Below, piece by piece: positions 1 to 5,939 of a stretch of 8,455 bases of DNA. Position 1 is the stretch's first letter; every line of letters begins with the position of its first letter. The DNA lies in NCBI GenBank assembly GCA_030066245.1, contig JASJBY010000155.1:1-8455 (forward strand), read 5' to 3'. The notes under the pieces are model-generated. The model saw nothing but the letters and a program-made list of their open reading frames with translations, was not told the origin of the DNA and did not search any database. The position numbers were made by a program, and so were the translations under genes. The stretch is from Gammaproteobacteria bacterium (GTDB lineage Bacteria; Pseudomonadota; Gammaproteobacteria; JAABTG01).

Positions 1-161
1 GCACCCCGACCCTTCAACCCAGCGTATATCGCCTCCACGTCGTCCACCCAGAAATACACGTTCCACATGTTCGGAACGACCTTGTAGTGGGGAACGATGT
101 GCTTGGGATCATCGACCTGACTCAGCATGACGATGTAGCCGTTTCGCCGGGTCAACTCCAT
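1..161 (-). pseudogene. VOC-family (glyoxalase/bleomycin-resistance fold) protein, N-terminally truncated fragment
   Basis: Reading the minus strand from an ATG at 161 gives an open frame to the left edge containing RRNGYIVMLSQVDDP and then WNVYFWVDDVEAIYAGLK. This pattern (a short strand ending in MLSQ, then YFWVDDV followed by a helix and RG) is typical of VOC-superfamily proteins such as glyoxalase or bleomycin-resistance-like proteins. Family members are about 120-140 residues. Only a middle part of about 53 residues is visible: the C-terminus lies beyond the window, and the N-terminal half of the domain is missing because the sequence becomes integrase-like (on the other strand) from about 145. 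The ATG at 161 may be accidental. The substrate cannot be inferred. It is best read as a gene cut by the event that placed the integrase fragment here. Confidence 0.6.
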
Positions 162-567
162 TCTCCGCGTCACCCTTTCCGACTCACATTCCGACGGCTT
201 GCACGTGGTTCACCAGAAGACTGGGAAGCGGATCGTTTACGACCGGACTCCGGAGCTGTCAAGGCTCCACGACCGGATTCGCCGCCTGCGTCGCCGGGTC
301 GGAACTCTGTTCCTTTTCGCAACCAGAGATGGGCAGCCGTACTCAGAGAGCGGGTTCGAGTCCATCTGGCGACGGCTTGTGGGACGAGCCGGGCTGGAGG
401 ATGTCCACTTCCACGACATCCGTGCCAAAGCACTGATGGACGCCAAGCGACACGGCGGATTGGACTATGCGCAGGCGCTCGGGGGACACGAGAACCGGGA
501 CACCACGGAGGGCTACGTGAAGGCTCGTGAGGTCGAACGAGTGCGACCTCTGGACAAAGAATTGTAG
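139..567 (+). pseudogene. Tyrosine recombinase (phage/island integrase), C-terminal catalytic fragment
   Basis: The frame opens after a stop at 136-138 and ends with TAG at 565-567. It carries most of a tyrosine recombinase catalytic domain: a probable box I arginine in RRVNSILRVTLSD (Arg codon 148-150), the beta-hairpin lysine in HQKTGK, box II in HFHDIRAKAL (HxxR), LGGHENRD with the conserved histidine, and the nucleophile in EGYVKAR. The N-terminal arm-binding and core-binding domains, about 200 residues in typical integrases, are absent. There is no convincing start; TTG at 199 is the first near-start codon but lies inside the conserved domain. The fragment converges on the VOC fragment and ends about 80 bases before the 3' end of a tRNA-Pro fragment, the usual location of an island integrase next to its attachment site. 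It is unlikely to be functional. Confidence 0.8.
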
Positions 568-644
568 AAAAACGCCCTTCTGTAGAAACCGGGCACGTAA
601 ACGGCACGAAAGCAAGCCCGCAACTGTTTGTTTTGATGGAGGAT

Positions 645-696
<52 letters not shown>

Positions 697-740
697 ATGC
701 CATTTAGCAGATAACCTATTGTCTCAAATACTAAAATGGG

Positions 741-818
741 AATAAGCCATGTCTAATATTCCGCGCCTTTAGGCCCTCTAAGGGCTTATTAGCCGGAGTT
801 AGACCCGAAATATTGGAC
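741..818. repeat. Overlapping inverted repeats with a strong 54-base imperfect hairpin (weakly attC-like)
   Basis: Bases 751-804 fold into an imperfect hairpin: GTCTAA (751-756) pairs with TTAGAC (799-804), TCCG (760-763) with CGGA (794-797), and AGGCCCT (771-777) with AGGGCTT (781-787, one G-T pair) around a three-base loop. A second, overlapping pairing exists: AATAAGCC (741-748) with GGCTTATT (783-790), and GTCTAATATT (751-760) with AATATTGGAC (809-818, 9 of 10). GTTAGAC at 798-804 fits the integron core-site consensus GTTRRRY, but its partner GTCTAAT misses the conserved final C and the usual unpaired spacers between boxes are absent. No gene covers this stretch. Confidence 0.5.
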
Positions 819-1003
819 ACGGCCCCCTCGCCCTCCTCGATCGCTAGGTAACGCCCCCCAGTGTACGTCCCAAGTCGATGGATGTATTTGAGCTGCCCTC
901 CACCGCCTTGATGCCGGCGCGGCTATCCAGGCCCTCCCCGCGCCGAAACGAAGAGGCAGTCGCAATGCGCCGGACAGTGGGATTAGACACCCGACGGTGA
1001 AAG

Positions 1004-1029
1004 GAATAGCTATAACGGCTAGAATAGCT
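1004..1029 (+). promoter_or_regulatory. Putative operator/promoter of the toxin-antitoxin operon
   Basis: GAATAGCT occurs twice (1004-1011 and 1022-1029), and AGCTAT (1008-1013) forms an inverted repeat with ATAGCT (1024-1029). Phd-type antitoxins usually repress their own promoter by binding short palindromes just upstream of the start. TAGAAT at 1020-1025 could be a -10 element with GTGAAA at 997-1002 as a weak -35 (17-base spacing). That would place transcription start at or next to the ATG at 1032. No Shine-Dalgarno motif is visible before this ATG. Confidence 0.35.
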
Positions 1030-1031
1030 GC

Positions 1032-1283
1032 ATGCGAACCGTCTCTGCTATCGATGCCAAGAACCGCTTCGGGCAACTTCTAGAAGCCGCCCAACGCGAA
1101 CCCGTGACCGTGACCAAGCAAGGTCGACCAGCTGCTGTCGTCCTATCCGTCGAGGATTACGAGCGAATGCGTGGAGCCGCGAATGCCCGGCTCCTGGACT
1201 CCGTGCGCCGGATGCAAGAGGAAGCGGCCGCTGCAGGCCTGACCGAGGAGGCGCTCGACGAGCTCTTGACCGATGAGCGCTGA
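1032..1283 (+). CDS. Type II antitoxin, Phd/YefM family
   Basis: This 83-residue protein has the classic Phd/YefM layout. The N-terminal DNA-binding and dimerisation part (residues 1-45) starts MRTVSAIDAKNRFGQLLEAA, continues with VTVTKQGRPAAVVLS and ends in the VEDYERM helix. The C-terminal tail (about 50-83) is rich in Glu, Ala and Leu and would wrap the toxin. Such antitoxins neutralise the partner toxin and repress their own operon. The stop overlaps the next start (11 bases shared with the PIN toxin), so the two are almost certainly one transcriptional unit. The length is normal for the family. The ATG at 1032 is chosen because conserved sequence begins at its first residues. The absence of a ribosome-binding motif suggests leaderless translation or a weak start. 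Confidence 0.9.
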   Translation: MRTVSAIDAKNRFGQLLEAAQREPVTVTKQGRPAAVVLSVEDYERMRGAANARLLDSVRRMQEEAAAAGLTEEALDELLTDER

Positions 1284-1686
1284 GCGCGTTGTTCTCGACA
1301 CCAATGTGCTCATCAGTGCCGCCTTAATCGCATCCAGCAAGCCTTTTGCGGTCTTGCGCCATGTTCTGGACACCGGCGTCCTGGTTTTCTCGAATCAAAC
1401 CTTCCAAGAGATCACCACACGCTTGATGCGCCCAAAGTTCGATCGTTATGTCAGTGCGGCAACGCGGCAAGTGTTTCTCGCTGATCTCGCCGCCGTTGCG
1501 GAGTGGACCGCAATAACGGGTGCCGTGCGTGCATGTCAGGATCCCGATGATGACAAGATCTTGGAAACTGCGCTCACCGGCCGCGCCGATTGCCTCGTCA
1601 CCGGTGACGCCGATCTCATCAGGCTGCATCCCTTCCGCGGCCTGGCCATCGTCACTCCACAAGCATTCCTCGAAGCCCGCACTTAA
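1273..1686 (+). CDS. PIN-domain toxin, putative RNase
   Basis: This 137-residue protein fits the group annotated as putative toxin component of PIN family (COG1569-like). Acidic metal-binding residues sit where expected for a PIN nuclease: Asp9 in VVLDTNVLISA, Glu46 in FQEITTRL, the aspartate cluster in CQDPDDDKILETAL (90-94), and Asp112/Asp114 in CLVTGDADLI. PIN toxins are Mg2+-dependent ribonucleases that stop translation when freed from their antitoxin; the specific RNA target cannot be told from sequence. The ATG at 1273 overlaps the end of the Phd-type antitoxin gene, indicating translational coupling. All key residues are present and the length is normal, so the toxin appears intact. 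Confidence 0.9.
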   Translation: MSAERVVLDTNVLISAALIASSKPFAVLRHVLDTGVLVFSNQTFQEITTRLMRPKFDRYVSAATRQVFLADLAAVAEWTAITGAVRACQDPDDDKILETALTGRADCLVTGDADLIRLHPFRGLAIVTPQAFLEART

Positions 1687-2095
1687 TGCGGCGTAGCCGA
1701 AACCGAGGCGCAACCGAGGACAAGAGTAGCTCACAGCACCGAACCGACACTCGTGCAGCTCACCGCTACACGCAACAATGCCAGACCTGTCCCCGGGCTC
1801 CCCCCTACGTATATTCCCCTGTCCAATCCCCTCGTTGACAAACCAACGGTATCGCCAACGCGCTAACGAGCACTTCTCTGCAAATGCCCCAGCAACTTTG
1901 ATTATCGGAGACTTTGCTACGACTTTGCGGCGGAAGCAGACCATGGGCGACACGTTCGACCCGGACACCCCGGATGGATGCCTTGCAGGCGGAGTGCGCT
2001 GTAAAGCCAGAGCCAGCATAAAAATCGATAGTGTTCATGGCAGCGCTCCCAGCAGGCCTGCCGGGACCGGCATAGCCTCAGGCGAGGTCGCGGAT
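1687..2095. other. Gene-free stretch between toxin and CAP-protein gene
   Basis: No gene is supported in these roughly 400 bases. The frame of the downstream CAP gene stays open upstream to 1778, but the implied residues look like non-coding translation (no domain pattern, then a signal peptide starting at 2096). No tRNA, clear promoter or terminator hairpin was found. It may hold remnants of older insertions that I cannot recognise. Confidence 0.4.
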
Positions 2096-2764
2096 ATGCT
2101 CTTTGACATTCGGGTCTTGATGTTTCTCTGCGTGATCCTGGCGTTAGTGGTCACATCATCGGCTGACAGTGCAGAGCTAACCAAGTCTGCCCCTTACCTT
2201 TCAGACCTCGAAGCGGGGGTGCTCCGAGAGATGAATCTGGCCCGCAGCGAGCCTCGCCGTTACGCCGAGTTCCTAGAAGAACGCAGACGGTACTACAGGG
2301 GCAACCGCTTCGAGCGTCCCGGCGACATAGCCATCATCACAACCGAGGGCGTCGGAGCCGTGGATGAAGCCATTGACTTCTTAAGGCAGGTCAAGCCTAT
2401 CGGGGCGTTGACCCCTTCTCGGGGCATGTCCAGGGCAGCGGATGACCATGTCCGGGACCAAGGTCCGTCCGGAGGGTTGGGGCACAGAGGGAAGGACAGG
2501 AGCCGAGCGTATGACCGAGCGAACCGCTATGGGAGGTGGAATGGGAAGATCGGGGAGAACATCAGCTATGGCCAGGATGACCCTCGGGATGTCGTGGTCC
2601 AGCTCATCGTCGATGATGGTCTTAGGGATCGAGGTCATCGGGACAATATCTTCGACCCTGCGTTCAGGGTAGTCGGTGTCGCATGCGGAGAGCACTCGGC
2701 GTATCGTGCGATGTGCGTGACAAAATTCGCCGCCGGCTACGAAGAAGCCGTGTCCGCCCCCTAG
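2096..2764 (+). CDS. Secreted CAP-domain (SCP/PR-1-like) protein
   Basis: Starting at ATG 2096 the product has 222 residues. Residues 1-26 form a signal peptide: hydrophobic VLMFLCVILALVVTSS followed by ADSA and a likely cleavage before Glu27. GAGG at 2084-2087 can serve as ribosome-binding site, 8 bases from the ATG. The mature part shows CAP-superfamily signatures: an N-terminal helix VLREMNLARSEPRRYAEFL (43-60), ADDHVRDQGPSGGLGH (115-130) with two histidines, RYGRWNGKIGENISYG (144-159), and GHRDNIFDPAFRVVGVACG (180-198) corresponding to the GHRxNIl..f..vGvg motif. His118, Glu154 and His181 are likely cavity residues; Cys197 and Cys207 may form a disulfide. Bacterial CAP proteins are exported, but their activity is usually unknown. 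An in-frame extension from 1778 exists and was rejected because it would bury the signal peptide. Confidence 0.82.
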   Translation: MLFDIRVLMFLCVILALVVTSSADSAELTKSAPYLSDLEAGVLREMNLARSEPRRYAEFLEERRRYYRGNRFERPGDIAIITTEGVGAVDEAIDFLRQVKPIGALTPSRGMSRAADDHVRDQGPSGGLGHRGKDRSRAYDRANRYGRWNGKIGENISYGQDDPRDVVVQLIVDDGLRDRGHRDNIFDPAFRVVGVACGEHSAYRAMCVTKFAAGYEEAVSAP

Positions 2765-2945
2765 TATCTGGCATCCGGTCACACCATGCGTCTTATCGGC
2801 TTTCGCACCCACCAGGTTCGAGAGTCCCGGCGCCCAGAGGGCTTGACACCCCCGCCACGTTACCTTCCGTGCGACAATACTATTCTAGGGCGGACTGCCC
2901 AATCTGAGTCACCACATCTGCCGCACGGCATCCAGGAGTGAAATA

Positions 2946-3386
2946 ATGTCCTCAAAGCAGATCGTTCTGCAATCAGCAATCAAGCATGTTCTCTTGATTA
3001 TCGTCTTGTTCGCTCTACAACCGTCCATCGCAGACGGACTTACCAGAATGTCACAAGACCGAAATGCCCTTGGCTTGGTGCTAATTGTGAGTAGCCTTCT
3101 CATTGCCGGCGCAGTTGCCGGGTTTCTCTCTTTCCGGTACGTGTCCGGTCGCCAGAGCCACGCTGAGCGTACCCCTTCTTGGCATCTCATAGTAGGTCAC
3201 GTCACCACGGCAGGGCTGCTTTTCGTCATCGGCACACTGATGATCGTGGCGACCAGTGGACTGAATGCGCTCCACGCCTCGGCAACAGGGGGACAACCGT
3301 ACTTCGGCTGGCTCGCAGCCATTCTGTACCTGTCACTAGTGTTCTACGACATCTACGACCTGGGGCGAGGAATCCAGACATCGTGA
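2946..3386 (+). CDS. Uncharacterised four-helix inner-membrane protein
   Basis: This 146-residue protein has four predicted membrane segments at about residues 12-30, 41-63, 80-103 and 118-137, joined by short polar loops; the second loop (64-79) carries several Arg/His residues. AGGAG at 2934-2938, seven bases before the ATG, is a good ribosome-binding site and supports this start. I do not recognise the family. There is no catalytic motif, and the aromatic/acidic stretch FYDIYDLGRG near the C-terminus is the most distinctive sequence. It lies 181 bases after the CAP gene on the same strand, so co-transcription is possible but not shown. A consensus TTGACA at 2843-2848 has no well-placed -10. 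Confidence 0.65.
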   Translation: MSSKQIVLQSAIKHVLLIIVLFALQPSIADGLTRMSQDRNALGLVLIVSSLLIAGAVAGFLSFRYVSGRQSHAERTPSWHLIVGHVTTAGLLFVIGTLMIVATSGLNALHASATGGQPYFGWLAAILYLSLVFYDIYDLGRGIQTS

Positions 3387-3489
3387 CCAGGACGGCATTG
3401 ACTACGAAGCAACAGGTTGTCTGTCCCAACGAGGGCCAAGCAAAAGAGACTGTGCGACCGTTTTCTTCCAGGCTGCTGTTTCGCCGCCC

Positions 3490-3630
3490 TCACGTCGAGT
3501 CGTAGACATCTCGCACGGTCTCCAGAAACCACGGTGGTTTCGCCAGCACTACGTATATGAGGACCAGCCCCAGCACCGGAAGCAGCGGGACGACAGCGTC
3601 CACTATGCAAAGGATTGCTTGATTACTCAT
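3490..3630 (-). pseudogene. Hydrophobic protein C-terminal fragment, start codon supplied by IS end
   Basis: A minus-strand frame runs from ATG at 3630 to TGA at 3490-3492 (46 residues). The sequence contains one clear membrane helix, VVPLLPVLGLVLIYVVLA, followed by KPPWFLETVRDVYDST. The first three codons and part of the fourth (MSNQ) lie inside the left terminal repeat of the IS1595-family element at 3620. The native coding sequence therefore starts at 3619 and its true 5' end was lost to the insertion. It lies on the same strand as the gene truncated on the other side of the IS (4648-5062), so it could be the C-terminus of that gene or of a neighbour. Removing eight bases as a hypothetical target duplication would put both pieces in one frame, but the flanks do not match. 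The protein family is unknown. Confidence 0.45.
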
Positions 3631-3640
3631 GAGGCTCAGC
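3620..3640 (+). repeat. Left terminal inverted repeat of the IS1595-family element
   Basis: It pairs with 4627-4647 at about 17 of 21 positions; the outer TGATTAC and the inner CTCAGC are identical in both ends. It contains the ATG (read on the minus strand) that opens the fragment at 3490-3630. Confidence 0.75.
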
Positions 3641-3696
3641 TAGTGAGCCACTGGATCCGGCATATTGGAACTCTCTGAAAGCCATGGAGTTCTCCG

Positions 3697-4644
3697 ATGA
3701 GTCGCAATCCGGTTCAGTTTCAGCGTGGGTACAGTCTGTCGGCGTTCTTTGACGAGTACGGGACCGAGGCACAGTGCGAGGAAGCGCTGTTCCGTTGGCG
3801 ATGGCCGAACGGCTTCATCTGCCCCGAGTGCGGATGGCACGGATACTCTGCGCTGAATTGCCGCCGGCTCTTTCAATGCCATCGTTGCCATCGCCAGACC
3901 TCGCTGACCAGTGGCACCGTACTCGCATCGACCAAGCTGCCGCTGTGGACCTGGTTTCTCGCGATGTACCTCCTCACCCAAACGAAGAACGGTATCTCGG
4001 CACTCGAGCTGCATCGCCAGCTCGGGGTGTCGTACAACACGGCGTGGGGTATGAAACACAAGCTCGTGCAGGCGATGAAGGAGCGCGATGACACTCAGCC
4101 CCTCAGGGGCCAACTCCAGGTTGACGATGCCTACTGGGGCGGCGAGCGCCGTGGTGGCAAGGTGGGACGCGGCGCACCGGCCAAGACGCCGTTTGTCGCC
4201 GCGGTCGAGACCGACAAAGACGGACGTCCGCGCAAAATGCGTCTGACGCGCGTGGCTGGCTTTCGCCGCGAAGCGATCGCCGAGTGGGCCTCTCGTCATG
4301 TGCAATCCGGCAGCGTCGTGACCTCCGACGGCCTGGCCTGTTTCAACGGCATCGTGGACGCCGGTTGTAAGCACTGGTACGTGGTCACCGGTGGTGGCCC
4401 GAACAGCGCCAAGACGACCGAGTTGCATTGGGTCAACACGCTGCTGGGCAACGTCAAGCGTTCCATCCACGGAACCTACCATGCCATCAGTCCCAAGCAT
4501 CTGCCGCGTTACCTTGCCGAGTTCTCGTATCGATTCAATCGCCGTTTCAAACTTGTCGAGATGCTGCCGCGCCTTGCCTACATTGCCCTTCGTACCCCGC
4601 CGATGCCGTATCGGCTCCTGACGATGGCTGAGGTTTATGGGTAA
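3697..4644 (+). CDS. IS1595-family transposase (ISXO2-like)
   Basis: This 315-residue transposase appears intact. Residues 42-64 form the family zinc ribbon, CPEC (42-45) and CHRC (61-64). A helix-turn-helix-like segment follows with NGISALELHRQLGVSYNTAWGMKHKL split across residues 98-123. The catalytic core begins with VDDAYWGG (Asp143), continues with VVTSDGLACF (Asp211), and ends with the conserved block HWVNTLLGNVKR and then SIHGTYHAISPKHLPRYLAEF (244-276), where Asn247 and Lys254 are the likely DDNK-type final residues. GGAG at 3686-3689, seven bases before the ATG, supports the start. The enzyme would excise and insert the surrounding element. The length is normal for the family and no frameshift is seen, so it may still be active. 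Confidence 0.92.
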   Translation: MSRNPVQFQRGYSLSAFFDEYGTEAQCEEALFRWRWPNGFICPECGWHGYSALNCRRLFQCHRCHRQTSLTSGTVLASTKLPLWTWFLAMYLLTQTKNGISALELHRQLGVSYNTAWGMKHKLVQAMKERDDTQPLRGQLQVDDAYWGGERRGGKVGRGAPAKTPFVAAVETDKDGRPRKMRLTRVAGFRREAIAEWASRHVQSGSVVTSDGLACFNGIVDAGCKHWYVVTGGGPNSAKTTELHWVNTLLGNVKRSIHGTYHAISPKHLPRYLAEFSYRFNRRFKLVEMLPRLAYIALRTPPMPYRLLTMAEVYG

Positions 4645-4647
4645 TCA
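4627..4647 (-). repeat. Right terminal inverted repeat of the IS1595-family element
   Basis: This is the reverse-complement match of 3620-3640. The transposase stop codon (4642-4644) falls within it, and the interrupted minus-strand gene begins immediately outside. Confidence 0.75.
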
Positions 4648-5062
4648 GGAAATGTTTTACCTGTGCGTAGAGCATTTCAAGGACACCAAAGTAGCGGGCC
4701 AAACGGAAGAGCGTCGTCGCGATTGCAGTGTCCTTACGCGAACTGCCCAAGTAGACAAGAAAGCTCTTCGTTCTAATGTTTTCAAGTCGATCGCGAAGTT
4801 GGTCGGCAGCGTCCAGAAGGGGCTCTCTGAACCGTGCGAGTTGAACGGCTTCTTCATTCCGCCGCTCCTCCTCTCGCGTCTGCCGACGCAGCTCATGATC
4901 CAGCGTCACGAGTTCCTTGGCGGATTTACTCTGCGCCTCGGACAAGTCTTGCTGAACCTTGCGTGACTTGGCGTTCTCCTTGGCCGTCCATACCGCGGTG
5001 GTCACAGCAACGGCAAGGCTGGCCAACAAAGAGACAAGGGCTACAACCACTTCTGTTTCCAT
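4648..5062 (-). pseudogene. Membrane-anchored coiled-coil protein, C-terminus removed by IS insertion
   Basis: The minus-strand frame starts best at ATG 5062 (METEVVVAL), preceded by GGGAG at 5071-5075 with 8-base spacing; an ATG at 5077 has no such site. Residues 4-25 are one membrane helix (VVVALVSLLASLAVAVTTAVW), then a charged coiled coil to about residue 75, then FREPLLDAADQLRDRLENI and FRLARYFGVLEMLYAQVKHF. This layout resembles uncharacterised bacterial proteins with a helical FREPLL..AA.dLq.Rl domain after an N-terminal anchor, usually much longer. At 4647 the native sequence ends and the frame runs into the IS, stopping at 4547 after about 34 foreign residues. About half or more of the domain is lost. 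Function is unknown. Confidence 0.65.
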
Positions 5063-5106
5063 ACACGATACTCCCATGTACTGGGTGCTGTATTAGATAT
5101 AGATTG

Positions 5107-5123
5107 CCTAAACAATGTTTAGG
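5107..5123. repeat. Palindrome upstream of the coiled-coil gene
   Basis: CCTAAAC (5107-5113) and GTTTAGG (5117-5123) are perfect inverted arms around AAT. The site lies about 45 bases upstream of the minus-strand start at 5062, in a position suited to an operator, next to AT-rich sequence (TATATC, TAATAC on the minus strand) that could hold its promoter. It shares AGG with the hairpin at 5121-5138, so the two cannot form together. Confidence 0.4.
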
Positions 5124-5141
5124 GCGCATTGACGCCCTTTT
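5121..5141 (+). terminator. Possible Rho-independent terminator (plus strand)
   Basis: AGGGCG (5121-5126) pairs with CGCCCT (5133-5138) around a six-base loop, and a run of four T follows (5138-5141) in the plus direction only. The stem is short and the T run minimal. No intact plus-strand gene ends just upstream, so it may be a remnant or act on read-through from the IS1595 element. Confidence 0.35.
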
Positions 5142-5348
5142 ACCAGGTTGCTCGAGTGTCCTCAGGTGGTCAGGCGGCCGTCAACACCCGCTTCGGAGCG
5201 ATGTCGACCTGGAACCCGGCGGGTAAAGGTAGGGAATCGCCCGCACGCCACCGGGATTTCCCAACTCATTCTCACCGTAAGAGCACCGGCTACCCTGCCG
5301 CGCCGCTCGGTGACGCAGCCCCGAGTGGTGTTCGTTGGGTGCTCCGGC
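5142..5348. other. Non-coding flank downstream of the IS91 remnant
   Basis: No gene is supported here. By analogy with IS91-type elements, the replication-origin end would lie just after the transposase 3' end, that is in this stretch on the minus strand, but I cannot point to a recognisable origin motif. Confidence 0.3.
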
Positions 5349-5935
5349 TCAGTCGAAGAGCCCCGTCTGGGGCGGCGCCCGGCACGGCAGCCACCGGGTA
5401 GCTTCCGCCGCGACGCCTTTCCCATCGAGGTGAGTGCGGATCTTCTCGATCACCACGGGATCCACGATGCACGTGTTCATCCGCACCGCCCCACCCCAGG
5501 CCGGGCAGGTCTTCACGTCGAAGGCAAAGCCCCGTTTCAGGCGCTGTGCCCAGGTTATCTAGGCTCGGCATTCGGCCAGTGTCAGCGCCTCCCCATCCCT
5601 GTCGAGGCACGCCGGCCTCCCCTACCCCGCTTGGCCCGCGTCACCCCCCCGGGTACCGGCTGTTGGGCGCAAAGATTCCATGGAAGCGGGTGAGGTTCAC
5701 CCGCGGCTTGGGCACCAAAGCCGCCAGCCGGGCAATGAAATCCAGCGGCTCGAAAATAACGTGAGTGGTGCCGTCCCGGTGAGGGATCTTCAGCTGGTAG
5801 CGCACGTTCCCGTTCGCGGTCAGCGACAAGCGCTTTCCCGAGATCTCCGGGCGGCTCATGTAACGGCATAGCCGTTCGAGCTTCTCGCGTTCATCCGCTC
5901 TCGCCGCTACCCCGGCATGCCAGTACGCGCCGGCC
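5349..5935 (-). pseudogene. IS91-family transposase, decayed C-terminal remnant
   Basis: Three minus-strand frames together spell the C-terminal third of an IS91-type (Y2) transposase. The first (about 5655-5930) reads HAGVAARADEREKLERLCRY, then LSLTANGNVRYQLK, HVIFEPLDFIARLAALVPKP and RVNLTRFHGIFAPNS. A second frame gives VTRAKRGRGG. A third (5349-5555) gives TWAQRLKRGFAFDVKTCPAW, VVIEKIRTHLD and ends CRAPPQTGLFD with TGA at 5349-5351, exactly the family's usual ending. At least two frameshifts and an in-frame TAG just before ITWAQRL break it, and the usual CPACGG zinc motif is CPAWGG. The N-terminal catalytic part is missing. It abuts the stop codon of the neighbouring metallo-beta-lactamase gene. 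It is non-functional. Confidence 0.85.
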
Positions 5936-5939
5936 AGGC

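Larger units (their letters stand above)
3620..4647 (+). mobile_element. IS1595-family insertion sequence (ISXO2-like transposase), about 1028 bp
   Basis: The single transposase gene is bounded by imperfect terminal inverted repeats of about 21 bp. The left end is TGATTACTCATGAGGCTCAGC (3620-3640, one A-poor copy) and the right end at 4627-4647 reads in reverse complement TGATTACCCATAAACCTCAG plus C; about 17 of 21 positions match. The transposase stop codon lies inside the right repeat. The family normally makes an 8-bp target duplication, but 3612-3619 (GGATTGCT) and 4648-4655 (GGAAATGT) do not match. This suggests deletion or recombination after insertion, or slightly wrong ends. Both flanks hold truncated minus-strand coding sequence. 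Confidence 0.8.

Noticed and set aside
1778..2095. Long in-frame upstream extension of the CAP-domain gene
   Set aside because: It has no domain-like sequence, no good ribosome-binding site, and would place a clear signal peptide in the middle of the protein; ATG 2096 is preferred.
2843..2883. Consensus TTGACA followed by GACAAT/TACTAT as a promoter for the membrane protein
   Set aside because: The spacing to the candidate -10 is about 24 bases or more, too long for a standard sigma-70 promoter.
751..3490. A chromosomal integron cassette array carrying the toxin-antitoxin, CAP and membrane genes
   Set aside because: Only one imperfect attC-like hairpin is seen; the gaps after the toxin gene, the CAP gene and the membrane gene lack matching core-site pairs, and there is no integron integrase.
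3612..4655. Eight-base target duplication flanking the IS1595-family element
   Set aside because: GGATTGCT and GGAAATGT match at only four of eight positions, no better than weak chance similarity.
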